Shown piece after piece: positions 1 through 8,469 of a stretch of 10,919 nt of DNA. This DNA is from Larix sibirica. Its lineage: Eukaryota > Streptophyta > Pinopsida > Pinales > Pinaceae. A program made the position numbers and the translations under genes. The stretch covers positions 16,258 to 27,176 of the forward strand of contig NWUY0300051868.1 of assembly GCA_004151065.3 (NCBI GenBank), given 5' to 3'. The notes beneath the pieces were generated by a model. That model searched no databases, had not been told where the DNA came from, and saw nothing but the letters and a program-made list of their open reading frames with translations. Each line of letters starts with the position of its first letter. Position 1 is the first letter of the stretch.

Positions 1-543
1 TTGGAATTTATTTAGAAGAGACCTAGAAGTTGAATATGGTAAAGTTTGGGAACAATATTACTTTAGTCAACTGAAAAGAATCAAGCATTTGGGTGATGTG
101 GAAGACTATAATTCAGAGTTCCAAGAATTGTCCATAAGGGTAAACAATATAAGTGACCACCATTGTTAGAAGTTTACATGGGTGTATTAAAAGAATACAT
201 TAAACATCATCTTTTCTTAAAACAACTAAAAAATGTTATGATAGATATGCAATATTCTCACCATATTCAAGCCAATAATAAGGCGACATAAAAGTCTACA
301 ATTGGAACATATGCAGGAAGTAGAGAAAGAATTTTGCCTCATAGGTCAATACTACCTCAAGCTACTCAAATATCACTGAAGGAAATAGGTGAAAGAAGAG
401 AAAAAGGACTATGTTTTGGTTGTAATAGTAGATGATCTAAAGGGCATAAATGTCAAGAAACAAAATTGTTTACTTTGGATAATAATGGGGAGGAGGAAAT
501 AGATGCAATAACACAAATGGGTGAGGAAGAAATTATGAACTAA
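1..543 (+). pseudogene. gag: Gag relic of element A (capsid region plus CCHC zinc knuckle)
   Basis: Gag would form the virus-like particle that packages element RNA. Frame 2 (from base 2) carries a retrotransposon Gag core beginning WNLFRRDLEVEYG, and it is broken near 163 where the reading moves to frame 1. Frame 1 continues to about 540. A zinc knuckle is visible at 412-453: Cys-Phe-Gly-Cys, then a Gly-His-Lys-Cys end, interrupted by TGA at 433-435. Further stops are TAA at 289-291 and 541-543. An acidic linker follows the knuckle, as is usual before the protease in plant chromoviruses. The start of the gene is outside the window. Confidence 0.85.
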
Positions 544-555
544 CAACAAAAATAA

Positions 556-1023
556 AAATATATAGAAATTTCGCACAACATAAATCCAAACCGATGTGAA
601 ATATCAATTCATGCCTTAGCAGGTGTGTCAATGCCTCAAACCCTCAATATTGCAGGTTAAATTAAGAAGCAAAGGATCATAGTACTAAACAATTTAGGTG
701 GTACACATAATTTCATTGATAAAAAATTAGTAGAGCGCCTCAATTGTTTTGTGTATCCAGTGACAAATTTTCAAGTATTGGTTGCTAATGGAGGAAGTAT
801 TGATTGTGGAGGGAAATTCCATAACATTAAACTTAGTATGGGAGATTATAATATATCAAGCCCAATGTATGTTATTCCCATTGAAGGAGTAGATGTTGTT
901 CTAGGGATTCAATGGTTGAGAACCTTGGGTACATTTTCTACAAATTACAATAAATTATTCATGAAATTTGAATTTGAAGGAATTCAATATGAACTCAAAT
1001 GGTTAAAACCTCCACCCTCTTAG
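556..1023 (+). pseudogene. Retropepsin-like aspartic protease relic of element A
   Basis: The protease would cleave the Gag-Pol polyprotein. Frame 1 reads ISIHALAGVSMPQTLNIAG, then a stop (TAA 658-660), then an open stretch from 661 to the TAG at 1021. It includes the conserved flap and C-terminal part with VVLGIQWLRTLGT, typical of plant Ty3/gypsy proteases. The active-site triplet at 691-699 reads Asn-Leu-Gly, so the catalytic Asp (691-693) and the hydroxyl residue after it (694-696) are both lost. The THNFI run just downstream confirms the alignment. The enzyme is dead on two counts: the internal stop and the missing Asp. Confidence 0.88.
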
Positions 1024-1992
1024 ATCATCAGCTCTCATATAATGGAAAAGCTACTAAAAAAGGGTTTTTAGGGATTTATTGCTAGAATTTACTCTGTGGA
1101 AGTCAAGCATGAAGATGAAAATATTCCAAATGACTTGAAATGTACCTTGGAAAAGCACCATAAAGTCTTCCAAGATATTCCTAAAGGACTACCTCCATCT
1201 AGAGGATGTGAACATTAAATTGAACTCATTCCTGGAAGTACTCCTCCTAATAAAAGTCCTTATAGATATACACATCAACAAAAAAGAGAGATTGATAAAA
1301 TGGTACAAGACATGTTGGATGTAGGTATTATTCAACTAAGCAAGCATTCCTTTTCAACACCAGTAGTGATGGTCAAAAGAGAAGATAATGCTTGGAGAAT
1401 GTGCCCTAATTACATAGATCTAAACAAAATCACCATCAAGGATAAGTTCCCCATTCCAAGTATTGATGAGCTATTATATGAGATTCATGGAGTGGCTTAC
1501 TTCACAAAATTAGATCTAAGATCATGATATCATCAAATCATATTAATAGAAGAAGACATTACCAAAACATTTTTTAGAACACATGATGGGCACTATGAGT
1601 TCTTGGTGATGCCTTTTGGATTAAGTAATGTTCCTTCTACTTTTTAAAGCCTTGTGAAGAAATTTTTCAGCCTTATCTTCAAAAAGTTGTGTTGGTTTTC
1701 TTTGATAATATACTTATCTATAGTAAATCATGATAAGAACACATTAAACATGTGGATCAAGTCCGACAAATTCTTGAGAACAATCAATTATATGTAGAAA
1801 TATCCAAATATGCTTATGGCAAACAAGAAGTAGAGTACTTGGGTCATATTGTTTCAAGAGAAGGGATCAAGGTGAATCATCAAAAGATTGAAGCTATAAA
1901 AAATGGCATATTCCTAAGAACATCAAGAGTCTTAGAGGATTTTTGGGTCTTATGAGATATTACAAGAAATATGTTAAGAATTATGCACGCAT
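1024..1992 (+). pseudogene. Reverse transcriptase relic of element A
   Basis: This domain would copy element RNA into DNA. Frame 1 carries the linker and N-terminal fingers (FSTPVVMVKREDNAWRMC, then FPIPSIDELL, FTKLDLRS and [15 protein letters not shown]). Stops in this frame fall at 1069, 1216, 1525 and 1645. Near 1670 the reading moves to frame 3, where the palm motif at 1698-1721 reads FFDNILIY. The second Asp of the catalytic pair is Asn (1707-1709). TGA and TAA follow at 1731-1736. After YLGHIVSREGIKV the reading moves to frame 2 near 1903, with SLRGFLGLMRYYKKYVKNY closing the domain. Three frames and at least six stops make it non-functional. Confidence 0.93.
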
Positions 1993-2436
1993 GCAGGTCC
2001 ACTCACATCTCCCTTAAAGAAAAAATCATTTGTATGGATTGAAGAAGCTACCTTAGCATTCTCACTTTTAAAGGATGTTATGTCTTCTACACCAGTATTT
2101 GCAACACCTAACTTTACTAAAACATTCATAGATGAATGTGATGCATCAAGACAAGGAATTGGAGCAGTGTTGATGCAAGAAGGGAGAGAATTTCCTTTTG
2201 AAAGTAAATCATTCAAATGAAATGGCATGATGAAATATACATATGAAAAAGAAATGGAAGCAATTTTTCATGCAGTAAAAAATGGTGACAATATCTCATC
2301 GGGAGACACTTTAAATTCAAGACAGACCATGACATCCTAAAGTATTTTTCAGAACAAATTCATCGGAAGAGCAATAAAAATGGGTATTGAAAATGCAAAG
2401 GTTTGATTTTGGAATAATCTACAAAAAGGGAAGGAA
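1993..2436 (+). pseudogene. RNase H relic of element A
   Basis: RNase H would degrade the RNA strand after reverse transcription. The domain begins in frame 1 near 1993 and includes ECDASRQGIGAVLMQEG, where the first catalytic Asp is kept (2140-2142), and the YEKEMEAI helix with its Glu. A TGA stop lies at 2218-2220. The reading moves to frame 3 near 2282, with TGA at 2286-2288 and then the conserved TDHD. It moves to frame 2 near 2360, with TAA at 2375-2377 and the IIYKKGRK end of the domain. Acidic residues are better preserved here than in the neighbouring domains, but four frame segments preclude a product. Confidence 0.88.
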
Positions 2437-3662
2437 AATGTGGTAGAAGATGCCCATTCCAGAATAGAAGAATCGTCCAAATTATATTCCATCACATCTT
2501 CCATTCCTGTGTGGTTGGAAGAATCTCGTCATGAATGGAGAGAAGATAATAGTACTAGACAAAAAATACAGTATCTAAAAGAGGGGATTGCATCTATGGA
2601 GCAATGGGAATGGAAGAGAGATATTCTTTGGTACAAGGGTAGAACGTTTGTATGCTCTCAATCAAAGCTAAGAGAAAATATATTAAGGGAGTATCATAAC
2701 TCTCTAATGGCGGGACATTTAGTTTTTCTTATAACTTATCAAAGAATCAAAGGAATTTTTTTGGGAAGCAATGAAGAAATATATTCAAAAATTTGTAACA
2801 GAATGCCAGGTGTGTCAAAAAGATAAAGTTGAGACAGTCAAACCTCGAGAGTTACTTCAACCTTTACACATACCAAATCAAATATGGGAAGAGATATCAA
2901 TGGTCTTCATTATAGGTTTACTAAAACCACAAGGAAAGGATGTTGTTTTTGTGGTTGTGGATAGGCTCACAAAATATGCAATTTTTTGTGGAATTCAAAG
3001 TACTTATACTGCAAGTCAAGTGACTAAAGTGTTCATGATGGAAATTCATAGAATTCATGTATTCCCTAAAGTAATCATCAGTGATAGAGATCCAAAATCC
3101 ATAGGAAATTTTCAAAAAGAGTTATGGAAGATAATGGGAACAATGTTGGCTATGAGTTCAGCATATCACGCACAAACAGATGGACAAACAAAAATTGTTA
3201 CCAAATGTGTAGAAGGTTGTCTCCGTTTCTTTTATTTAGACAGACAATCTCAATGGGTCAAATGGATTCCTTAGCAAAATTGTGGTATAATACCACCTAT
3301 CACACATCTACAGAGATGACTCTGTTTGAAGCTCTTTATGGTTATCCAACTCCTCGTATCACATCATTTTCACAAGATCATTCCAAAGTACAAGCAGTGG
3401 ATACACATGGAAAAGACTAAAGAAACTTTGCAAATCCTTAAAGAAAAACTTCATATGGTCCAGGATAGGATGAAGCAACAAGTGGATCAACACATAAGTG
3501 AAAGACAATTTGAGGAAGGTGATTGGGTATATTTGAGACTACAACATTATAAGCAATCTACTCTCAAATAGAAGAATAATAAAATTTTATGGACCCTACA
3601 AGATTATTTGCAAGATTGGAGAAGTGGCCTATGAGTTAGATTTTCCTTCCTCCCACATTTAG
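2437..3662 (+). pseudogene. Integrase relic of element A (zinc domain, catalytic core, GPY module)
   Basis: Integrase would insert element DNA into the host genome. The zinc-binding domain keeps both His (2695-2697, 2716-2718) and both Cys (2804-2806, 2813-2815), but a frame change near 2760 separates them. The catalytic core is the longest open piece (about 2771-3274). Of the three catalytic acidic residues, the first is Val (2903-2905), the second is a retained Asp (3083-3085), and the third, 35 residues further on, is Lys (3191-3193). Frame changes near 3271, 3418 and 3575 divide the C-terminal part, which ends in the FYGPYKII module (about 3585-3608). A TAG at 3660-3662 follows. The fold is clear but the protein would be inactive. 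Confidence 0.93.
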
Positions 3663-3929
3663 AGGGTTTTTCATGTATATTTCTCAAAAAATATTTTGGG
3701 ACAAACTATGCCAAGGAAAATAGAACTACCAAAATTAGATGAAGAAGGGAAGTTGATTCCGGGACCAAAAAAAATTATTGATAGATGTTCTCTATCTCTT
3801 AGGAATAGAACCATTATGGAATACTTAATCAACTGAAAGAATATGTCGCCATAAGAAGCTACATGGGAAGATGAACAATTCATGCAGAAACACCCTCGAT
3901 TACAAGCTTCGAGGGAAAATCATTTTTAA
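3663..3929 (+). pseudogene. Chromodomain-like C-terminal tail of element A integrase
   Basis: Frame 3 continues after the GPY module with RVFHVYFSKNILG, a basic and acidic linker, and a short tail ending around EATWEDEQFMQKHPRL, before a TAA at 3927-3929. In plant chromoviruses this position holds a chromodomain that steers integration toward marked chromatin, and the ATWED core is characteristic of it. TGA (3834-3836) and TAA (3852-3854) break it just before that core. The chromodomain call rests on position and the short motif, not on a full domain match. Confidence 0.75.
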
Positions 3930-3940
3930 GAGGGTGGTTA
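3927..3940 (+). promoter_or_regulatory. Probable polypurine tract of element A
   Basis: A purine-rich run (TAAGAGGGTGGTTA) lies directly before the TGTTA that starts the LTR, where the plus-strand primer of LTR retrotransposons is expected. It overlaps the final stop codon of the pol relic. It is impure, with several T residues, which agrees with decay. Confidence 0.65.
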
Positions 3941-4210
3941 TGTTAAGGCCCTAACAATTATTTATCAGTATTATATTAGTATGGTTAGGTTGGCTCAGTA
4001 TTCGGTTACAAAATTACCACTTCATCTCCTATTTATAAGAAAGGAGATTCATTTATATAATCATGTTATCTTGTCTTGTGTATTTGGTACATTGTATAAG
4101 GAGTTTTCCCTGCAAAGAGGCTTCTTATTCATCTCTTTTATTCATATTTAAGGCAAATGTTACTCTCTCTTGGTTATTTTATGCTCTTTTCGGGAAATTG
4201 GTGCATAACA
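3941..4210 (+). repeat. 3' LTR of element A (270 bp, TGTTA...TAACA)
   Basis: The block begins with TGTTAAGGCC immediately after the polypurine tract and ends with GTGCATAACA, giving a perfect 5-bp terminal inverted repeat TGTTA/TAACA. A TATA-like sequence (TATTTATAAG, 4030-4039) lies inside, as expected for a U3 promoter. Protein similarity to a different element resumes within about 20 bases after 4210, which independently supports this end. The partner 5' LTR is not in the window, so the right border is inferred from the inverted repeat and the junction rather than from an LTR-LTR alignment. Confidence 0.65.
4030..4039 (+). promoter_or_regulatory. TATA-like box in the LTR of element A
   Basis: TATTTATAAG lies about 90 bases into the LTR, a plausible place for the core promoter that would start element transcription. 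This is a motif match only. Confidence 0.4.
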
Positions 4211-4590
4211 GTGATCATTAAGATTGATCCATTCACCCATGGCTTTATCAACAAAGACTATGGGGGAGATGAATATTTCGAACGTGTCTACAAACACCTA
4301 AGGTGGAGATCAATCACCACCATATGTGGAAATGAATTTCACCTTCAGAAAGGGTTGCCATACAAATTGAACAAGTTGTGCATACACAATACATAAGGAT
4401 TCAACTAATGAGGGAAGTTCAACTTCTAGGATTATTGAGCATTTTGGAATGACGAAGATAGTGGGTAAATTACAAAGGTATGTCTATTTTCCAAATATGT
4501 AGGAGAAAGTGGTGATATTTGTTAAAGGTTGTATTTTTGCATCACATGCAAGCTAAGCAACTAGAATATTGCGTTGTATATGCCACTGCC
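4211..4590 (+). pseudogene. RNase H-integrase linker and broken zinc domain of element B
   Basis: Frame 2 from 4211 reads HGFINKDYGGDEYFERVYKH and then FHLQKGLPYKLNKLCIHN before TAA at 4394-4396, the usual linker between RNase H and integrase in one group of plant Ty3/gypsy elements. After a poorly readable stretch with several stops, where the zinc-domain His residues should be, frame 3 resumes with GKLQRYVYFPNM (ending at TAG 4500-4502) and GCIFASHAS. In the last motif the first Cys of the expected pair is present (4530-4532) but the second position is Ala (4539-4541). The zinc site is therefore not intact. Confidence 0.75.
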
Positions 4591-4960
4591 ATTATGGTCA
4601 AGTTCATCTTAGGAGAACATCTTTATGGACATCATTGGAGGATTTCCTACATCTCATAGAGGCCATGAGTACTTAATTCTCATGGTAAACCAATTCAGCA
4701 ATATGTGTGTGCTCGTTCTGACCAAGAAGATGATATTCGGATGAGAGGCAGTTTAGTTATTCTTTAATCATATTAGCTATATTTTGGATTGCCCAACTCT
4801 ATTATATCTAATTGAGACAATTGGTTCTTGGGAAAGTTTTGGACAACACTTTGGGAGAGGATGGATACCAAGCTCAAATATTTTATTGCATTCCACCCCA
4901 TGACTAATGGATTTTGTTTTTCAATTGGACATTGGCATAATTATTGAGAGGGTATAATAG
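4591..4960 (+). pseudogene. Integrase catalytic core relic of element B
   Basis: Frame 2 reads FMDIIGGFPTSHRGHEYLIL and then MVNQFSNMCVLVLTKKMI, with the first catalytic Asp kept at 4628-4630. After a TGA and further breaks, frame 1 has the second motif: the expected catalytic Asp is Asn (4810-4812), followed by TGA (4813-4815) and then WFLGKFWTTLWERMDTKLK and AFHPMTNG. Counting 35 residues on from that Asn gives Phe (4918-4920), so no acidic residue is left at the third site, although nearby indels make this position less certain. The protein was an integrase and is inactive. Confidence 0.82.
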
Positions 4961-5730
4961 CAAGCATCTTAAGACATGTGAGGAACAATTGTTGTATATT
5001 AACCACTCATAAAATCGAGAATTGATTTCCTCCACCAACAAGTCATATATCAAGGCATGTTTTGGATACTTACTTCCTTCGCCATTTGATATTGCAAATG
5101 GACAATTGAAGGATGAGATAGAGCCACAAGGAGATGAGAAGAAGGTTCTTATATTTATGGACAAGATCAAGCAGATACATTTGAAGGTACTAGAGTAACT
5201 TGAGAGAAGTGAATAATAGTATAAGGCCATACATGACCAACATCGAGAATATCATAAGTTTCATGTTGGAGACAAGGTGTGGCTTCACCTACACAAGGAG
5301 TGATTACAAAGAGAAGCAAAGAAGCTCAATCCTCTCAAATACATACTATTTGAAATTGTTGAATAAGTGAATGAGAACACCTTGCAATTAAGACCTCATA
5401 TGTATATGGGCATTATATCAGTGGTGAATGTGAAATACTTGAAGTTGTTCAAGCCCTACATGTTGGATGGAGATGAGGACCATCAGGTTCTCCCCATTAT
5501 TGAATACCTTCTGCTCCATGCACTTGTATAGTTGAAGGAAGATACTATGCTAAATCATATCGAATGGGTAACTCACAAAGGACAGCAAGAGATTTGGCAA
5601 ATTGGCCTCAAGCAACAAACTCCAAGGAAGGTGGAGTGGTATCAAAGGAAACAATTTGAAACAAAGTTCCATCATCTTTTATTGGAAGTTTATGGGTACC
5701 AAAAGCCTCCCAATGGGGAGGTGTGGTATT
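4961..5730 (+). pseudogene. Integrase C-terminal region and tail of element B
   Basis: Frame 3 carries IKQIHLKVLE, DQHREYHKFHVGDKVWLHL, FEIVE, and then SVVNVKYLKLFKPYML, which is the usual end of the integrase module in this group. A final piece follows (5532-5730) with TPRKVEWYQRKQFETKFHHL and a TAA stop at 5728-5730; it resembles the chromodomain-like tail of related elements. Stops interrupt the frame near 5300, 5365 and 5529. The last 66 codons before 5730 are open, but they are only the tail of the relic, not a separate gene. Confidence 0.8.
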
Positions 5731-5931
5731 AAACTAGATCTGAAACAACATTGGCTTTAGGCACAGACTTGACAAAGATCAACATAAGCAAGGTTCAGAG
5801 CTATGGATGAGATGGGAAAAAGAGTTGATGGTGTGAAGGGCCCCATTCCATCATCGTCGATGTCTACCCTTACATTAAGACAATATTCTAAGGTTAAATG
5901 AGAAATGTAAAAGTTCAAAGAAGATATGTCA
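5731..5931. other. Untranslated spacer between pol of element B and its LTR-like block
   Basis: No coding motif is visible. A mildly purine-rich stretch (AAAGTTCAAAGAAGATATG, about 5910-5928) sits near the end, where a polypurine tract would be expected, but it is not convincing. The G-rich run near 5945-5985 is an alternative. Confidence 0.4.
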
Positions 5932-6113
5932 TGTTAATGTAAATAGGAGGGGCTTAATGGGCTTGGGGGAAGTTGAAGGGTTGGGGACACTTGGACTTCC
6001 AACTATACTCCAGCTGAGCCATCCTCCTATTTACCATTTACCCACAAAGGAAGAGGGGTTATTTGGCAAAGAGTGGGACTGATATTGTCCAAGTTCCCAT
6101 GTGCAAAAGAGAC

Positions 6114-6120
6114 TATAAAT
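6114..6120 (+). promoter_or_regulatory. TATA box in the LTR-like block of element B
   Basis: TATAAAT within GACTATAAATTAGAGAGC matches a plant TATA box well and lies about 180 bases into the block, upstream of the poly(A) signal, as in a typical LTR. Confidence 0.5.
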
Positions 6121-6160
6121 TAGAGAGCTAGAGGGTATTGTAACTTGCCTATTTCCAAGA

Positions 6161-6166
6161 AATAAA
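6161..6166 (+). terminator. Poly(A) signal in the LTR-like block of element B
   Basis: AATAAA (in AAGAAATAAAAATACAAG) lies 41 bases after the TATA box. In an LTR this would end the transcript started in the upstream copy. Confidence 0.45.
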
Positions 6167-6419
6167 AATACAAGTTGAAGCCATTGAATGTTAATTTTCC
6201 CAATTGGGTTTCCCAGGTAAACAATGTCTCTATATGTAATGCTTTCTCTTTGTGTGATTGCTTTATTGTGTCAAATTGTTTCAATGTTAATAATGGAACT
6301 TCTATGTGTTATTAATGGCTACCACTGACAATATGAGTGTGTGTGAGAGGAATATGTGACCAGAATAGTAGATTTATTGCATTTCTTGGTATTGTTTGTC
6401 TAATGGAGGTTCCAACATC

Positions 6420-7310
6420 TAGTTAACCCCTATTGTAGGATGCCTATCTCAACCGATAGATTAATGACTTCCATTTTATATTCATTGCATTAGTATAGGT
6501 GGTTGCTAAATTCATCTTTAAGTGTTCATGGATTGTTGGATGCAGAGGAAATTTATCAACATTTTCCCTCTCTTCCAAATGGGCATATGCCCTCCATTTT
6601 GTTGAGCTCTAGGTCGTTGATTGAGTGTTGCTTACTTGTTCAGGGTTTGGACCTTGGTTGGGTGTTTTTATCATTGACCATAAGTTATGCACCCTTTTTC
6701 CCCAAGTGGTTGTCTTTTGTTGGGTGAATTAACTCATCCCCAAGACATATACACTCTTTCACTCATCCTTTCCTCTTTAGCTGGCCAATTTATTATAGCA
6801 CCAAATCAATTCCTCTAATTTGCAAACCATACACCTGTAGAAAAGGTTGATTCAGTGTTTAATTTCATTTTTCCTCCATGGTTGGGTCATACACTCTATT
6901 TACATGAGTCATTGGCTATATTTTGAGTAGTTTTCAATATTTGGTTGGTGTATTAACTAAATTCTATATCGTACACCTCTTAATAGAGTCTATTACTCTC
7001 ATGGCTATCTCGTTTGCTCATAGTTGGGTCATACACAATACTATGGCTAGGTGATTCATTATTTTATTACATGATTATGTAGATATTTTCCGAGTAAATT
7101 TCTCAAGCAAATATCCTAGGCCCCTCAATTCAACAATGGTACCTAGGGTATACCCTAGATTCTTCAAGGAACGAGGTCAAGTCAACATCAAGGATCGAAG
7201 GTAATACAACAATATGATTATTATGAATTCATTATATCACTTCTAGGAATATAACCTTGGTAGGGAAGATAACACTCCATCTCCCACATCCACTCGAGAT
7301 TGACCTAATT
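6420..7310. other. Non-coding region with faint recurring GTTGGGT motifs
   Basis: I see no gene. Short open frames, the longest at 6503-6727, have no recognisable motif. GTTGGGTCATACAC occurs at 6881 and again at 7023, and looser relatives (TTGGTTGGGTG, GTTGGGTGAATTAACTCA, TTGGTTGGTGTATTAACTA) occur at 6654, 6719 and 6941, often followed by an ATACAC or TACACC string. This may be a highly diverged repeat, but the spacing is irregular (about 60-160 bases). Confidence 0.4.
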
Positions 7311-7342
7311 CACACACACACGCACGCGCGCGCGCGCACACA
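7311..7342. repeat. Alternating CA/CG microsatellite, 32 bp
   Basis: Sixteen consecutive pyrimidine-purine steps without interruption: five CA, then CG, CA, six CG, and three CA. Alternating CG/CA tracts of this kind are the classic Z-DNA-forming sequence. The CG core stands out in an AT-rich surrounding. Confidence 0.95.
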
Positions 7343-7618
7343 ACTCAATGTCTAAGGGAACAATGGAGATAGTCTACTTGTAATTGATAGTATGGGAGTG
7401 AATGTTTCAAGTTTAACTATCCCTGAGAATGAGTGATTGAAGCTCAATTTCATTAAGAGACTAAGAGACAAATTTGAACCAGCTTGAGAAGTCATCCATT
7501 TTTCAAGTCTTTAAGAGTTTGTTATTGTTGCCAAACTTGTTTTTGCTAACACGTTGTGTAGATAATAAAAGATACATGCTAGTGGAATGAACAAGCTATG
7601 ATCCTACCATTTACAAAT
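7343..7618. other. Non-coding spacer
   Basis: Nothing recognisable as a gene, RNA or repeat was seen. Confidence 0.5.
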
Positions 7619-7760
7619 CATGAATCATTTCCAATGATTACTACATGTACAATTCCAATCCGTATTAATCTCATGTGGGACTTAAATCCTTGTCAATGAA
7701 AACCACAAGTGGGATTCATATGCTTGACAATGAATACTACATGTGGGATTCGATAGAAAC
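7619..7760. repeat. Diverged tandem repeat, 34-bp period
   Basis: Two full units, 7672-7705 and 7706-7739, start with CATGTGGGA and CAAGTGGGA and share TGTCAATGAA/TGACAATGAA; a third starts at 7740 (CATGTGGGATTC). Two shorter upstream relatives begin at 7619 and 7644, recognisable by CAATGATTACTA before the next CATG. The period of 34 is not a multiple of three, so the open frame running through it at 7675-7860 does not read as a protein repeat and is unlikely to be coding. Confidence 0.8.
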
Positions 7761-7764
7761 TTAT

Positions 7765-8469
7765 GAGAATATAAAATATGGTGTTCCCAATCAAGCAAAC
7801 TTTAAGCTCATTCTCAAGCCTTCATGTATGTATCATATTTCAATTGAAAACCAACACTAATATTGGGTGTATTTATCGCTAAACGAAGATAATCAAACTT
7901 ACACAAATTTAACATGTATTCATGTGAACTCTAACATTTCTTCTCAACATTTGTATTATTTATTTAGTCGTCTAAACAGTTTTCTTCTTACTTCAAGATG
8001 AGACCTTGTTCATCTATTGGGTTACGGGGTTTATCACTCATTCCCATCCTAGACATAAATTACTAACCACAATCACACATTGATATTATTTACTCAATAT
8101 TTGGCGTTATTTGACCAACCCTTGTTAGAGTTGATGATGTGAAGATCTCACTTGGTCTTGAAATCTCTTACTTGGGATATATTGTCTTGGGTAGGTAATG
8201 AGAGAGAAGGAAAGGCTATATGCAGGGGATAAAATCACATTATAGCTTACGTAAGGAATACCTTTTCTTCTGGATAAGTGATGACCTTACCTTCACTACA
8301 AGGTAAATGTGTGAAGCCATCTTACTTGCCTTACTTTGCATTGGTCCCTTTGTTCACGCAAAGCATTTACACGAGAGTTGATTTGTTTTTTATGTTGGTC
8401 TAAGAGTATTAAGCATTTCACTTGAAATTTTTTATGGTGAATCTTAAACTTTGAACTTGTTTATTCATT
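7765..8469. other. Non-coding region
   Basis: No coding motif, tRNA-like fold or clear repeat was recognised on either strand. Open frames are short and unremarkable. Confidence 0.45.

Larger units (their letters stand above)
1..4210 (+). mobile_element. Ty3/gypsy chromovirus LTR retrotransposon (element A), 5'-truncated by the window edge, decayed
   Basis: The domain order gag, protease, reverse transcriptase, RNase H, integrase, chromodomain-like tail, polypurine tract, LTR is that of Ty3/gypsy (Metaviridae), and the integrase GPY motif plus the tail place it with plant chromoviruses. The 5' LTR, primer binding site and gag N-terminus would lie upstream of base 1. The coding strand changes frame near 163, 1670, 1903, 1993, 2282, 2360, 2437, 2760, 3271, 3418 and 3575, and carries many in-frame stops. 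It cannot encode its own mobility. The domain assignments are read directly from translated motifs; the clade is inferred from family resemblance, without a tree. Confidence 0.93.
4211..6415 (+). mobile_element. Second Ty3/gypsy relic (element B), 3' part, probably interrupted by element A
   Basis: From 4211 the translated sequence matches the end of RNase H, the integrase and the C-terminal tail of a Ty3/gypsy element whose sequence differs from A throughout. Its gag, protease and reverse transcriptase are absent from the window. An LTR-like block follows the pol relic. Both elements share the + orientation. The simplest layout is A nested in B, with the first half of B upstream of the window. 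The 3' limit near 6415 is uncertain. Confidence 0.75.
5932..6415 (+). repeat. LTR-like block, probable 3' LTR of element B (borders uncertain)
   Basis: The block follows the pol relic in the same orientation and has the order expected of an LTR: a TG start (TGTTAATG at 5932), a G-rich U3, a TATA box (6114-6120), a poly(A) signal about 50 bases later (6161-6166), and a U5-like box TGGGTTTCCCAGGTAAA (6206-6222) resembling the conserved GGGTTTTCCACG-type box of plant LTRs. The right end could be near 6415 (CCAACA) or earlier, at GTAAACA (6217-6223). No second copy is in the window to fix the borders. Confidence 0.5.

Noticed and set aside
1974-2228. 84-codon open frame on the - strand
   Set aside because: It is antisense to the RNase H relic of element A.
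4190-4215. TTGGTGCATAACAGTGATC as a tRNA primer binding site after a 5' LTR
   Set aside because: It does not match the usual initiator-Met primer site, and the TGTTA/TAACA symmetry with the preceding polypurine tract fits a 3' LTR end better.
4904-5230. 108-codon open frame on the - strand
   Set aside because: It is antisense to the integrase relic of element B; the + strand reading explains the sequence.
6503-6727. 74-codon open frame on the + strand
   Set aside because: No motif that I recognise, no supporting context, and a length expected by chance in this DNA.
7675-7860. 61-codon open frame on the + strand
   Set aside because: It runs through a 34-bp tandem repeat whose period is not a multiple of three; chance opening is more likely than a gene.
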